Below, piece after piece: positions 8,135 through 17,694 of a stretch of 64,000 bases of DNA; within the stretch, counting starts at the first letter, position 1, and each line of letters opens with the position of its first letter. Under the pieces are notes generated by a model, which was not told the origin of the DNA, did not search any database, and saw nothing but the letters and a program-made list of their open reading frames with translations. The stretch is taken from positions 124,001 to 188,000 of the forward strand of contig URUY01000001.1 in assembly GCA_900551115.1 (NCBI GenBank), given 5' to 3'. This stretch comes from an uncultured Lachnospiraceae bacterium (GTDB lineage Bacteria; Bacillota; Clostridia; Lachnospirales; Lachnospiraceae). A program made the translations under genes and the position numbers.

Positions 8135-9781
8135 TCAGGAAAATACAAGCGGCTTTGCCTGCGTTGCAATTGCTTCCGCTACCCGTATACCGTCCATTGC
8201 CGCTGATGTGATGCCGCCTGCATAGCCTGCACCCTCGCCGCAGGGATAAAGTCCTGAGACTGCGGAAGTAAGCTCTTCATTCCGCAGGATTCTTACGGGG
8301 GACGAGGTTCTTGCCTCCACTGCTGAAAGCAGGGTGTCCGGTCTGTTAAAGCCCTTTATTTCTTTTGCAAACTGCTCTATTCCTTCCACAATCCCTGCAT
8401 TTAACGCTTTGGGCAGAACACCGGTAATATCCGTAAGCACATACCGGCCTTTTATGGCGGGCAGAAACGCCGCCTTATTTAGTGCCTCAGAAAATGCTTT
8501 GCCGGATGAAGGGCAGCCGTCCGTACCTTCAGCTTCCACACAGGCTTTAAAGCTGCCGTAGGTCTGCACCGGCACCCTGCCTTCTCCTGCCCGGTATGCG
8601 TTTTCCTCCAGCTTTCTCTGAAAAGCAATACCGGCAAGGGGATGGTCACTGCCAAAATCCTTTGGCGTTACCGTTACAATAACAGCGCTGTTTGCATTTT
8701 TACCGTCCCTGCCGCTGTAGCTCATGCCGTTGACGCAAAGCCTTTCCGTCTCGGAAGAAGCATTTACCACATAACCGCCGGGACACATGCAGAAGGAATA
8801 GACCCCTCTGCCGTCCTTTGTCTTTGCCGCCGTTTTATAGGGTGCAGCCGGCAGTTCTTCAGGATATGCTTCCCCATACTGGCTTTCGTTTATCATCTGC
8901 TGGCTGTGTTCTACACGCAAGCCTACCGCAAAAGGTTTGGCCTCCATGGGAATTTTCTTATGAAAAAGCATCTCAAAGGTATTGCGCGCACTGTGTCCGA
9001 TTGCCAGCACGCAGGTATCTGTCTTTATTGTAGTGGCATGGTTTACCACTACACCGGTGATTTTGCCGTCGCTAACCTCTATGTCTGTAAGCTGACTTTG
9101 GAACAGCACCTTTCCTCCCAGACGAAGGATTTCCTGCCGCATGTTTTTCACAACGTTTTTCAGGATATCCGTCCCGATATGAGGCTTGCTTTCATATAAA
9201 ATCTCCTTCGGCGCTCCGAACTTCACGAAGAGCCGCAGCACTTCTTTATTTCTGCCGTATTTATCCTTTACCAGCGTATTCAGCTTACCATCGGAAAAAG
9301 TGCCTGCACCGCCTTCCCCAAACTGTACGTTGGATTCCGTATCGAGAATGCCCTTCTCCCAAAAGCGTTCCACATCCTTCTGTCTTTCGTCCACATCCTT
9401 GCCGCGCTCTAATATAATGGGAGAAAATCCTGCCAAAGCAAGAAAATAACCGCAAAAAAGCCCCGCCGGTCCCATTCCTGCTATCACCGGAGGCGGTATT
9501 TCCTTTTTTTCTCTTTTTACAGGAAAACTATAGGAATCCGGCTTTACAATCACTGCCTGCTTATTGCCGCATTTTTTCAGTATGTTCTCTTCTTTACTTA
9601 CTTCCACGTCCACTGTATAGCTGTAAAACAGCTCCGGTTTTTTGCGGGCATCCAAAGAACGCTTTACAATCTCTATGGACTTTATATCCTTTTCCCCGAT
9701 TTTTAACAGGGCAGCCGCTTTTACACGGAGCCTTTCCGTATCCTGACCGGGTCTTAATTTTATCTGTGAAATCCTAATCAT
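8135..9781 (-). CDS. FAD-dependent oxidoreductase, COG2509 type
   Basis: 548-residue flavoprotein of the uncharacterised NAD(FAD)-utilising dehydrogenase family. A ferredoxin-like N-terminal domain (about 1-95, MIRISQIKLRPG) precedes a Rossmann FAD-binding core with VIAGMGPAGLFCGYFLA (about 99-115) and ILERG. Later motifs include NVQFGEGGAGTFSDGKLNT, VLAIGHSARNT and the C-terminal GEGAGYAGGITSAAMDG. The substrate is unknown. ATG 9781 follows GAGGAAAG and overlaps the stop of the next-upstream flavoprotein by 8 bp, so the two are translationally coupled. A longer reading frame exists but would run deep into that gene. Confidence 0.92.
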   Translation of the reverse strand: MIRISQIKLRPGQDTERLRVKAAALLKIGEKDIKSIEIVKRSLDARKKPELFYSYTVDVEVSKEENILKKCGNKQAVIVKPDSYSFPVKREKKEIPPPVIAGMGPAGLFCGYFLALAGFSPIILERGKDVDERQKDVERFWEKGILDTESNVQFGEGGAGTFSDGKLNTLVKDKYGRNKEVLRLFVKFGAPKEILYESKPHIGTDILKNVVKNMRQEILRLGGKVLFQSQLTDIEVSDGKITGVVVNHATTIKTDTCVLAIGHSARNTFEMLFHKKIPMEAKPFAVGLRVEHSQQMINESQYGEAYPEELPAAPYKTAAKTKDGRGVYSFCMCPGGYVVNASSETERLCVNGMSYSGRDGKNANSAVIVTVTPKDFGSDHPLAGIAFQRKLEENAYRAGEGRVPVQTYGSFKACVEAEGTDGCPSSGKAFSEALNKAAFLPAIKGRYVLTDITGVLPKALNAGIVEGIEQFAKEIKGFNRPDTLLSAVEARTSSPVRILRNEELTSAVSGLYPCGEGAGYAGGITSAAMDGIRVAEAIATQAKPLVFS

Positions 9782-11021
9782 TTTCTTTCCTCTGTTCGTC
9801 CTTTGCTGCGTTTTTCCCTGCCACATATCCCGATGCCCACGCCCACTGAAGATTATAACCGCCGCATTTCCCATCCGCATCCAGAATTTCTCCGGCAAAA
9901 TAAAGCCCCTTCACCAACAGGGACTCCAAGCCTTCTGATACCTCGCTAAGAGGAATGCCGCCAGCACATACCTGGGCATTATCAAAGGAATTGCTTGCCT
10001 TTATGGTAAGCGGAAAGCTTTTGCACAGCCCGAATACGCGGTCAATTTTTTTCCCGTCCGCATTCTTTATAAGCTCATTTCCCTTTAGTCCCGCAAGCTT
10101 TATAAACAAAAGCATCAGCTTTTTATTGAGCATTCCGGTAAAGAACTCTTCCACCGTTTTTTCGCCGCAGGCCTTTTTCCGCTGCCATACGAACTGTTCA
10201 TATTCTTTTTCGGAAAAATCCGGCAGACAATCTATGTATACAGAAACCTTTTTCTTATAAAAAAGACCGTAAGCTGCAATTCTGCTTAACTGAAACACCA
10301 CAATACCGGAAATACCGTAATCCGTAAGCTGCAATTCTCCGCGCTCACAGCTTTCCGTTTTCTCGTCAATGCAAAGGCTTACTTTTGCATCCAGCCGTAC
10401 GCCCGCCACTGCCTTTAGATACTCTTCCGCACATCTTAACTGCACCAGTGCCGGTACTACGGGAGTCAGCGCATGTCCCATTGACTGAGCGAGTCGATAA
10501 CCATTCCCGTCAGAGCCTGTTTTAGGAGCCGCCTTGCCGCCGCAGGCTATTATCACCCTGTCACAGGTCTGCCCGGACTTTTCTGTTTCTACCAAAAAAC
10601 GGCCTGTCTTACCCCGGCTGATACCGCTTACCCTGCAGTCTGTCAATACCTGCACCTTGTTTTCCGCCAACTGCATGCGCAGAATATCAAGCACCGTGGA
10701 GGCCTGTTCCGATGCCGGATACAGGCAGCCGTTTTTATCCTTTACAAGCATCCCCGCTCTCTTAAAAAAAGCAATGGAATCCTCCGCCTCAAATCTTCCA
10801 AGAACGGCTTCTACTCTTTTTTTATCCCTGCTGTAATAATTCTCCATGGAGCAATCCCTGTTGGAGAAATTACATTTTCCGTTTCCTGTTGCCAGAATTT
10901 TTTTTCCTACCCGGTCATTGCCCTCATACAAAAAAACTGCCGCCCCTTGTTCTGCCGCAGTAATTGCCGCCATCATGCCGGAAGCACCGCCTCCGATTAC
11001 CGCTACCTTTATTTTCTTCAT
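9774..11021 (-). CDS. HI0933/YhiN-family flavoprotein (BaiN-like)
   Basis: 415-residue NAD(P)/FAD-dependent oxidoreductase. Visible are the dinucleotide fold VAVIGGGASGMMAAITAA at the N-terminus, the family signature KKILATGNGKCNFSN (about 40-55), VIIACGGKAAP, and the C-terminal GLYFAGEILDADGKCGGYNLQWAWASG. The family includes BaiN, reported to act on bile-acid intermediates, but most members are uncharacterised and no bai gene is in the window, so I do not assign that role. A TTG directly before the ATG is an alternative start; AGGAAAA lies upstream of both. Confidence 0.92.
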   Translation of the reverse strand: MKKIKVAVIGGGASGMMAAITAAEQGAAVFLYEGNDRVGKKILATGNGKCNFSNRDCSMENYYSRDKKRVEAVLGRFEAEDSIAFFKRAGMLVKDKNGCLYPASEQASTVLDILRMQLAENKVQVLTDCRVSGISRGKTGRFLVETEKSGQTCDRVIIACGGKAAPKTGSDGNGYRLAQSMGHALTPVVPALVQLRCAEEYLKAVAGVRLDAKVSLCIDEKTESCERGELQLTDYGISGIVVFQLSRIAAYGLFYKKKVSVYIDCLPDFSEKEYEQFVWQRKKACGEKTVEEFFTGMLNKKLMLLFIKLAGLKGNELIKNADGKKIDRVFGLCKSFPLTIKASNSFDNAQVCAGGIPLSEVSEGLESLLVKGLYFAGEILDADGKCGGYNLQWAWASGYVAGKNAAKDEQRKEND

Positions 11022-11038
11022 CAATATTTTCCTGCCTT

Positions 11039-11662
11039 TTAACTGGAATAGGTCTCCAGGAAATGGTACAGGACGGATTCATCCTCTATAAACATTCCCA
11101 TGATAACCTGTGACTGAATATACTCGGGAAGTGTTTCTGCCGAAATATCGGTATACATATACACCGTTTCGCCATCATCACAATACACTACGATATTATT
11201 GTCCTCCACCCTTAAGAAAAAACTCTCTGTCGGTTCTGCATAAGCATAGTTCATGCGCACTACCACTCTGCTTACAGAAAAAGACCTGACCTCCGCACCG
11301 ACAAAGCCTCTCTGCTGCTCTGAAAGAGGCGGTGACAGCGTATACAGCTCCATTGCCGTCAAAAATTCTTCCCTATCCATACCAAGGTATTTTGCCGGCA
11401 CACTCCATATAGTTTCTACCAGTGTATCCCTTTTTGTATCATACTCTTCTATCACATATTCCGTATCCGCCGTAAGCACTTCCTCTTTTTTGGAAGCTGC
11501 CAAAACCACCGGTGAAGACGGAATCTGTACGATTTCCTGTTCCGGTGCGCTTAAACTGCCCGGATAAAAATAATTATCCAACACCATTCCTGCATACATG
11601 CCGATTCCCAGCATAATGCATGGATATATGAAAAACAAGCCGATACCTTTAACAAATTTCAT
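11039..11662 (-). CDS. Membrane-anchored protein with BofC-like C-terminus
   Basis: 207 residues. One hydrophobic segment at about 7-27 is followed by a polar extracytoplasmic region. The C-terminal stretch, LPEYIQSQVIMGMFIEDESVLYHFLETYSS, shown in parts: LPEYIQ, a Gly-rich turn, and a final LETYSS, resembles the end of BofC, the intercompartmental regulator of SigK processing in Bacillus. This comparison is from memory of the family, so the call is tentative. AAGGAGG precedes ATG 11662; a 16-codon upstream extension is less likely. It sits next to a SpoVB-like gene. Confidence 0.55.
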   Translation of the reverse strand: MKFVKGIGLFFIYPCIMLGIGMYAGMVLDNYFYPGSLSAPEQEIVQIPSSPVVLAASKKEEVLTADTEYVIEEYDTKRDTLVETIWSVPAKYLGMDREEFLTAMELYTLSPPLSEQQRGFVGAEVRSFSVSRVVVRMNYAYAEPTESFFLRVEDNNIVVYCDDGETVYMYTDISAETLPEYIQSQVIMGMFIEDESVLYHFLETYSS

Positions 11663-11731
11663 ACTGGCCTCCTTGAAACCTATAAGCCTTTTTGCTATCA
11701 GTATCAACATATCCTTAAAAATTATTCATTT

Positions 11732-13336
11732 TTATAAAAAATGCAGGAATGCGCCGACTTTGCCAAGCAGCCTTCCTCCGGGCAGCACATATAAATCCTT
11801 CTGATTGATACAGCGGAATACAAAGAGCAGGACCAAATAGCAGCCTCCGCCTATAAACGTACAGATAACCGCCGCCAAAGCTTCTCCTGCCAAAGATGCA
11901 AAGGCCTGATTCAACAAAAAAGTACACAGTCCGGTCACCATAACTGCCGCTGTCGGCAATACAAAAGCATGCACCCAGTCCGGATTATAACGGATTGCCC
12001 GAAACAGGAAAAATCCGCTTATCAGGCAGTATGCCACCGCAAAAACAAGCTGGGCATATACCAGCGCCAACACATTTCCTGCCGCCAGCTTAAGTCCTGC
12101 TACAACGGCAATCACAAAAAACAAAAAAGCGCCAAGAAGAACAAGCAGTACGGTTTTCTGGCGGCCGATACCCGACAGAATATGGGTAAAATAAACTCCC
12201 ATGGAAAAAAACAGTACGAAAAGAGAACCATGCCTTATACAGGACGCGGCAATGTTTTCCCCTTCCCCGAAAAGCAGCCTTGCAAAGCCCGGCGCTAATG
12301 TCAGACAGAGCATGGAAAGAAAACCTGCCAGCATAAAAACCGACTGGATGCCTCCTCTAAGATAAGTCTTTGCGTTTTTGTATTCTTCTTTTTTTACCAT
12401 ATGAATTACTTCGCCTTCTACTCCTGTAACCGCCAGAAGCACAACAGCTATAAGCAGTCCTGCCACCGCCAGATACTTACCGTAAAAAGCACCGTATGCG
12501 GTAAGTCCCGTTATCAGATCCGTCTGCTTTCCCTGATAGAAAAACAGGCCGGTCAGAATACTCAGTCTGCCTAAAAAGTAAGTGCCTGCAGCCGGAAGCA
12601 TGGATAAGATAAGCAGCCTTAATACTTCAATGCCATCCTCTGTAAGGCGCATGCCTTCTTTTGCTTTTCTTCTTGCCCTTCTGCCTGCGCTAAAATATAT
12701 CAGAATCAGAAAAAGAAGCGGCAGAAATGCAGCGCATAAAAAGCCCAGTGCCGCACCGGCTGCTCCATACATGGAGGCAAACTTGCTGTTATGTAATAAA
12801 GCCCCTGCCTTTTCCCCGTATCCCCGCAGCATACTGCCGAATAAAGCGGCAAACAAAAGCCCTGACAGCTGCTTTAAGATACCCGAAACCACTGTTGGCA
12901 TTGCTGTCCCGATACCCTGAAAATATCCCTGCAGTACAGCGCATACGGTGCTTAAGAAAAACAACGGTGCCAAAAGCTTAAGGGCAAGGGAGGCTTCCGG
13001 TATCTGTAAAAGGCCTGCCGTAAACAGCCGGGAACCAAAAAACAGAACAACACCTCCCAGTATGCCTGCCGCAAGGCCGTACCCCAATGCCGCCACAAAA
13101 ACCTTGTCCGCATTTTTATACTGCCCCTTTGCAATCCTGCTTCTCACCAGCTTTTCCACATAGTCGGGAATACCTGCAGTAAGCAGAAACCAAAAAAGCA
13201 TATAAAATTCCGCCGCTGCCGCAAAATATGCCATTCCCAAATCCCCTATCATATTTGTCAGCAAAATGACTGTAACATATAAAAGCATTCCCGATAGTAT
13301 CATCAGCTGCTTTTTCTTAATCTCCATCCGGTTCAT
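11732..13336 (-). CDS. SpoVB/MurJ-like polysaccharide flippase
   Basis: 534-residue polytopic membrane protein with about 14 hydrophobic segments. The N-terminal helices contain AGIPDYVEKLVRSRIAKGQY, typical of SpoVB/YtgP-type members of the MOP exporter superfamily, and GYFQGIGTAMPTVVSGILKQ is the conserved helix with the Q-x-x-G motif. Such proteins flip lipid-linked precursors; in spore formers SpoVB acts in cortex synthesis. The paralogue cannot be decided from sequence alone. It follows ybeY after 8 bp. An alternative ATG lies three codons in. Confidence 0.85.
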   Translation of the reverse strand: MNRMEIKKKQLMILSGMLLYVTVILLTNMIGDLGMAYFAAAAEFYMLFWFLLTAGIPDYVEKLVRSRIAKGQYKNADKVFVAALGYGLAAGILGGVVLFFGSRLFTAGLLQIPEASLALKLLAPLFFLSTVCAVLQGYFQGIGTAMPTVVSGILKQLSGLLFAALFGSMLRGYGEKAGALLHNSKFASMYGAAGAALGFLCAAFLPLLFLILIYFSAGRRARRKAKEGMRLTEDGIEVLRLLILSMLPAAGTYFLGRLSILTGLFFYQGKQTDLITGLTAYGAFYGKYLAVAGLLIAVVLLAVTGVEGEVIHMVKKEEYKNAKTYLRGGIQSVFMLAGFLSMLCLTLAPGFARLLFGEGENIAASCIRHGSLFVLFFSMGVYFTHILSGIGRQKTVLLVLLGAFLFFVIAVVAGLKLAAGNVLALVYAQLVFAVAYCLISGFFLFRAIRYNPDWVHAFVLPTAAVMVTGLCTFLLNQAFASLAGEALAAVICTFIGGGCYLVLLFVFRCINQKDLYVLPGGRLLGKVGAFLHFL

Positions 13337-13344
13337 CCGTAACC

Positions 13345-13848
13345 CTATTCCTCTCTTGTAATTCCCAACGACTTCAGTATTTTTTCCTGTTTGTCTTCCA
13401 TAATCCGGGCTTCCTCCTGCTCCATATGGTCATAACCGCAAAGATGCAGCATGCTGTGCGCTACTAAGAATGCAAATTCTCTTTTCTCAGAATGACCAAA
13501 GCTTTCAGCCTGTTCCTTCACCCTGTCTACGGAAATAATAATATCCCCCAAAATCAGTTCACCGCTTTCGGGGTCAAAATAATCTGCTGTTCTGTCCTCC
13601 AGTCCCGCAAAACCGGAAGGCTCTTCATAATCCACATTAGGAAAGGAAAGCACGTCCGTTTCCGCATCAATCTGACGAAACTGAGCATTGTAGGTGCGTA
13701 TTCCTTCATTGTCCGTAAGCAACAGGTTTATCTGTGCTTCATAAGGGCACCCTTCCGCTTCCAGGACGGCCTCCATAACGCTGTCCGCCACATTTTTTAT
13801 ATCAAAGCCAAATCCGGTTTCTGTTTCATTTTCAACGTAAGAAGTCAT
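13345..13848 (-). CDS. ybeY: Endoribonuclease YbeY
   Basis: 167-residue metal-dependent endoribonuclease that takes part in 16S rRNA 3' maturation and ribosome quality control. The zinc motif is HSMLHLCGYDH (H-x3-H-x5-H, about 130-140), preceded by TDVLSFP and LGDIIISV, both family signatures. It follows the HD-domain gene with a 17-bp overlap, matching the Bacillus order phoH-yqfF-yqfG. GAGGAG lies 10 bases before the ATG. Confidence 0.97.
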   Translation of the reverse strand: MTSYVENETETGFGFDIKNVADSVMEAVLEAEGCPYEAQINLLLTDNEGIRTYNAQFRQIDAETDVLSFPNVDYEEPSGFAGLEDRTADYFDPESGELILGDIIISVDRVKEQAESFGHSEKREFAFLVAHSMLHLCGYDHMEQEEARIMEDKQEKILKSLGITREE

Positions 13849-15034
13849 AGTACAGTTTCTCCTCTTTAAAAATTGTCTTCATCTTTGTTATTTCTTCCAT
13901 GCTGATACTGCATGCTGAAAGCTGATTTGTTTCCAATTTCTTTTTAAAAACCGTTTCAATAATCCGGTCATAATCAAGGGTTTCCTTCTGTTTTCTGGCA
14001 AACAGGAAAAGAAGGGAAGAAACTACCGCATCCGAAAGCACCAATACTGCCGTTTCCTTCTGCTTAACAGGCGTATTCTTATCAAGATATTCTTTCAATA
14101 TCTGTCTGACTAAGGGAGGAAAACCGTATTCATCAGCTGTTTTTTCCACCTGCTCCCACGAATTTTCTGTAAGCAGCAGGCCTATTCTGTGATAGTAGGC
14201 ACAGGCCTTTGCCGCCTCTGCATCCAAATTCAGCTTTTTTGCAATACGGTCACAGAAATAAGCTGTATGTACCGCCTGATAGTATTCCTCCTTGGAACGG
14301 TTCTTTAGCTGTGCCAAAAGAGCAAACTCCGGGTCATTTATTTCCATATATTTGTCCCGGTAACGGTAAATCACCACAGAGGAAAAGATTTTGAGGATAA
14401 TAAGCAGAAGCACAATGCTTATTATCACATTCATAAGGGGAATCAAAAACAGCTCCGGCTTTAAGGTTTCATTGGCATACAGCACAATAACCGCCGTTTC
14501 TCCGGTCAGCAAAAGAAGCGTTGAACAAAACACCGGAATACCGATTTTATAGGCATCGTTAAGGCCCTGAAAAAGACTGACTCCGGCAAGTCCGCAGACA
14601 AAATACAGAACAAAAATCTGGATGCCGTTTCCTGATAGCAGGACGGATACGGTTAAAAGAAGCGCCCCTGCAGAAATACCGATTAAAGCGTTGGAAAAAA
14701 GAGAAAGCGCCACAAAAATCACCAAAAAAGGCCATCCTGCCGCAGGCAGGTATCCGCAGGCTGCCGCCAGTCCCAGACACAGCAGATACAAAACAAAGAA
14801 TCTGCCTCCATGCTCTTTGTTATCGTAGTCATACAGATTCCCTTCCTTTGACTGGGCCATAAAAAGCAATACCACAAAAATCCCCATACCGCTCATTACC
14901 GTATTACGGATAATGTCTGCGGCACAGGCTCCCTTTACAAAGCTAAAAAAGCATACCAAAAGAACCGTTATGAAAAACATAACCGTCTTCTGCAAAAATG
15001 TATGCCTGCTTCTATTTTTCTTATCTTCTGCCAT
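13832..15034 (-). CDS. Shortened, degenerate PgpH/YqfF-like 7TM-HD protein
   Basis: 400 residues: several membrane helices at about 15-230, then an HD-like domain (about 245-400). PgpH of Bacillus/Listeria degrades c-di-AMP and is about 710 residues with an extracellular 7TMR-HDED domain; that domain is absent here. The HD motif AYYHDIG of the family reads AYYHRIG, so the metal-binding Asp is replaced. The HHGT-containing segment is also not recognisable, although the distal LSDAV Asp is kept. The position between phoH and ybeY is exactly that of yqfF. The start at 15034 overlaps the phoH end by 14 bp and has GGAG only two bases upstream; an ATG at 15100 has no binding site. Confidence 0.75.
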   Translation of the reverse strand: MAEDKKNRSRHTFLQKTVMFFITVLLVCFFSFVKGACAADIIRNTVMSGMGIFVVLLFMAQSKEGNLYDYDNKEHGGRFFVLYLLCLGLAAACGYLPAAGWPFLVIFVALSLFSNALIGISAGALLLTVSVLLSGNGIQIFVLYFVCGLAGVSLFQGLNDAYKIGIPVFCSTLLLLTGETAVIVLYANETLKPELFLIPLMNVIISIVLLLIILKIFSSVVIYRYRDKYMEINDPEFALLAQLKNRSKEEYYQAVHTAYFCDRIAKKLNLDAEAAKACAYYHRIGLLLTENSWEQVEKTADEYGFPPLVRQILKEYLDKNTPVKQKETAVLVLSDAVVSSLLFLFARKQKETLDYDRIIETVFKKKLETNQLSACSISMEEITKMKTIFKEEKLYYDFLR

Positions 15035-16034
15035 TTCTCCGGGTATCCCTGCTCTTTTCTTTCTCGTGCGAAACCTTTTCTTTTGCTTCGTAATCGTCAT
15101 ATGCTTTTACAATTTTCTGTACCAGCGGATGCCGTACCACGTCCTTGCTTGTCAGATTGCAAAAAGCAATGCCTTCTATATTTTTCAGTACTCTTGACGC
15201 AATGTCCAATCCTGATTTTGCTCCCTGCGGCAAATCCTTCTGGGAAGAATCCCCCGTTACGATAACCTTAGAGCCAAACCCGATTCTGGTTAAAAACATC
15301 TTCATCTGTGCAGGCGTGGTATTTTGTGCCTCATCCAGTATGATATAGGCATTGTCAAGAGTCCGTCCGCGCATATACGCTAAGGGCGCCACTTCTATCA
15401 AGCCCTTTTCCATATTTTTGGCAAAGCTCTCCGCTCCCATAATCTGATACAGGGCATCATAGAGAGGCCTTAAATACGGGTCTACCTTGCTCTGCAAGTC
15501 TCCCGGCAGAAAGCCCAGCTTTTCCCCTGCCTCAATAGCAGGCCGTGTCAGGATAATACGGCTTACCTCATCATTTTTGAAGGCAGTTATCGCCATCGCC
15601 ATGGCCAAATAGGTCTTTCCTGTTCCGGCAGGCCCTAAGCCGAATACTATCATATTGTTCCTGATGGCGTCCACATACTGTTTCTGTCCCAGGGTCTTTG
15701 GTTTTATGGGCTTGCCGCTGATAGTATGGCAGATAAGCTCCTTATCTATCTCTATCAGACTGTCTTCTTTTTCTTCCTGCCCTAAGGTAATTGCGTAATC
15801 CACTTTCTGCTCCTCAATATCGCTTCCCCGCCTGGAAACCTCAAAAAGCTGTGCCAGAATACGGATGCACTTTTTGACATCGGCTTCCTCTCCCGTCACC
15901 TTAACGGCTCCGTTGCGGTCTACAATCGTTACATGAAAATCTGTTTCCAGCTTTTTTACATACAGGTCATTCTGCCCGAAAATCTTCTGCATATGCTCTG
16001 CGGGCATTTCCATCGTATAGGTAGTCAAACTCAT
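15021..16034 (-). CDS. phoH: PhoH-family ATPase (YbeZ-like)
   Basis: 337-residue cytoplasmic NTPase. A KH-like N-terminal region (about 1-90) is followed by a P-loop domain with GPAGTGKT (about 134-141), Walker B IILDEAQN (about 230) and VTGDSSQKDLPQG. Members pair with YbeY in RNA metabolism, and ybeY lies one gene downstream. GGAG is correctly spaced before ATG 16034, overlapping the end of yqfD (4-bp gap between the genes). Confidence 0.96.
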   Translation of the reverse strand: MSLTTYTMEMPAEHMQKIFGQNDLYVKKLETDFHVTIVDRNGAVKVTGEEADVKKCIRILAQLFEVSRRGSDIEEQKVDYAITLGQEEKEDSLIEIDKELICHTISGKPIKPKTLGQKQYVDAIRNNMIVFGLGPAGTGKTYLAMAMAITAFKNDEVSRIILTRPAIEAGEKLGFLPGDLQSKVDPYLRPLYDALYQIMGAESFAKNMEKGLIEVAPLAYMRGRTLDNAYIILDEAQNTTPAQMKMFLTRIGFGSKVIVTGDSSQKDLPQGAKSGLDIASRVLKNIEGIAFCNLTSKDVVRHPLVQKIVKAYDDYEAKEKVSHEKEKSRDTRRNGRR

Positions 16035-16038
16035 GCTG

Positions 16039-17271
16039 TCACTCCGCTTCTATAATTTCGGCATCCGGCACTGCTCCCTGCTCCGCTTCCGGTATGGGAA
16101 CCTCCGCTCCAATCTTTTCCCTTACCTTCACTTCCCCCTGTAAAAACCAAATACCGCTGCCAGTATCTATTTTAACATTTTTTTCAATAATTTGTACCCC
16201 TTTTTCCTCTAAATCTGCAAGAAATGCAGCATATTTTTCGGAAAGGAGCGTTTCCGCCTCTTTAAGCGTATAAGAACACTCCACATTCTGATATTCCCTG
16301 TAAAGATAGCTGCCAAAGGAAAACGGCAGGGTAAGCCCTTTTAGGGGACTGATTTCCTTTTTTTCCGTAATCACATCCCAGTCGGTAAAACCGGCCTGTC
16401 TGCCAAATACAAATTCCCTGCCGAAGGCCTCCAGATAATATTTTTTTTCTTCTCTTCCGGTATATACCTTGTTGATATAATAAAAAGGCAGCACCTCATA
16501 TACCGGTTCCATTCTTTCCACATAGATATCCGCGTCCGCTCTGGTATACTGGAATTTGCGTATGGTTGCATCCTCATTGTAAACGGGAACCCTGCCCGAA
16601 ACAAGAAGGCTTCCCATCTCTACAGTATCTCCGATTTTTACTGCAGGAATTCCCGAACGGACAATCATGGATACGACAACCCCTTCTTTTTCCGCATATA
16701 AATCTGCTTTCATCTGTTCCTTTACAGGTGATAAAACAGCATCATTTTCCTTCACGGAAATAATCAGGCTTGTGCCTGACAGCTTTGCAGAGGTCCATGT
16801 GACTTCCGCAAACTCCCTTCGGATATTTTTTTCTAACAGTTCGATATCTACCTTACTGCTTTTTATGCCTACCTTGATTCCGTTTTCCTCTAAAAAATCA
16901 TAAAAAACATCCTCCGTAATCGTTTGGTTGCCCTCCAGCGCGATTTCCCATACATACAAAGAAGACCAGAACCAGAAAAAGCAGGCGGCAAGAAGCCCTG
17001 CTATAAAAAATTTTCTGGCAAAGACCTTTGGTATTAAAAAAGGCAGTCCATATCTTTTCAGAATGACTACCCTTGTTTTTGTTTTCCTTACAATCGGGCG
17101 AAGTTTTCTAAAGCCGGCCAGACTGATACACATATAGTAAATTTCCCCGTCTCTTTTGATATTCCACAGCAGGATGTTTTTATTGCTGCACAAATTCAAG
17201 AAACGCTCCGGAGCAAATCCCCAGACCTTAATCTCTACATAACCCCTGATGAATTTTAGTATTCCGATCAC
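16039..17271 (-). CDS. yqfD: Sporulation protein YqfD
   Basis: 410-residue protein of the YqfD family, expressed in the mother cell in Bacillus and linked to spore quality; its biochemical role is unknown. One membrane helix lies at about 88-108 (FIAGLLAACFFWFWSSLYVW), with a YabM-like basic N-terminus before it and a large extracytoplasmic domain after it. GTG start (17271) with AGGAG upstream. It is directly preceded by yqfC and followed by phoH, the conserved Bacillus order. Confidence 0.93.
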   Translation of the reverse strand: MIGILKFIRGYVEIKVWGFAPERFLNLCSNKNILLWNIKRDGEIYYMCISLAGFRKLRPIVRKTKTRVVILKRYGLPFLIPKVFARKFFIAGLLAACFFWFWSSLYVWEIALEGNQTITEDVFYDFLEENGIKVGIKSSKVDIELLEKNIRREFAEVTWTSAKLSGTSLIISVKENDAVLSPVKEQMKADLYAEKEGVVVSMIVRSGIPAVKIGDTVEMGSLLVSGRVPVYNEDATIRKFQYTRADADIYVERMEPVYEVLPFYYINKVYTGREEKKYYLEAFGREFVFGRQAGFTDWDVITEKKEISPLKGLTLPFSFGSYLYREYQNVECSYTLKEAETLLSEKYAAFLADLEEKGVQIIEKNVKIDTGSGIWFLQGEVKVREKIGAEVPIPEAEQGAVPDAEIIEAE

Positions 17272-17282
17272 AGATACCGCTC

Positions 17283-17579
17283 CTATCCGAATATTACGCT
17301 TGCTATGCAGCCGTTTATTTTCATGTCCTCGTTGGTATAATAGGAAATCATAAGGCCGCTGCCTTCAAAGCGTACCTGACCGTTTTTGGTCTGCAATAGA
17401 ATACAGGTATCCGTATACTCCAGTATTCCCCTGTAATTTTCTATAAAAACCTCCCTGTTGCCAATCATAGACAGCATAAAGGCCCCCATCATCATGTCCT
17501 TAGGCAGCTTCAGTGACTCCACAAGCAGTTCTTTTTTTGATTCTTTTTTAGCAGTGTTTGTTTTGGATTTCTTTTTCAT
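17283..17579 (-). CDS. yqfC: Sporulation protein YqfC
   Basis: 98-residue YqfC-family protein: a Lys-rich N-terminus, then LKLPKDMMMGAFMLSMIGNREVFIENYRGI (in part: LPKDMMMG, NREVFIENYRG) and EYTDTCILLQTKNG, all typical of the family. In Bacillus it belongs to the SigE regulon. The gene has no obvious Shine-Dalgarno sequence before ATG 17579. It lies 11 bp before yqfD. Confidence 0.92.
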   Translation of the reverse strand: MKKKSKTNTAKKESKKELLVESLKLPKDMMMGAFMLSMIGNREVFIENYRGILEYTDTCILLQTKNGQVRFEGSGLMISYYTNEDMKINGCIASVIFG

Positions 17580-17694
17580 ATTAAACTATATTCTGCTTTT
17601 TACCGCCTGATGCCTGTCTTTTGATTTTCCCAGTTTTTGTTTTGATATATTCCGGTTTTGTTTTGTATATCCCCTTTTCCTTTCTTGTAAATGA

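Noticed and set aside
9774..11021. Bile-acid reductase BaiN
   Set aside because: The family match is real but broad, and no bai operon genes are present in the window.
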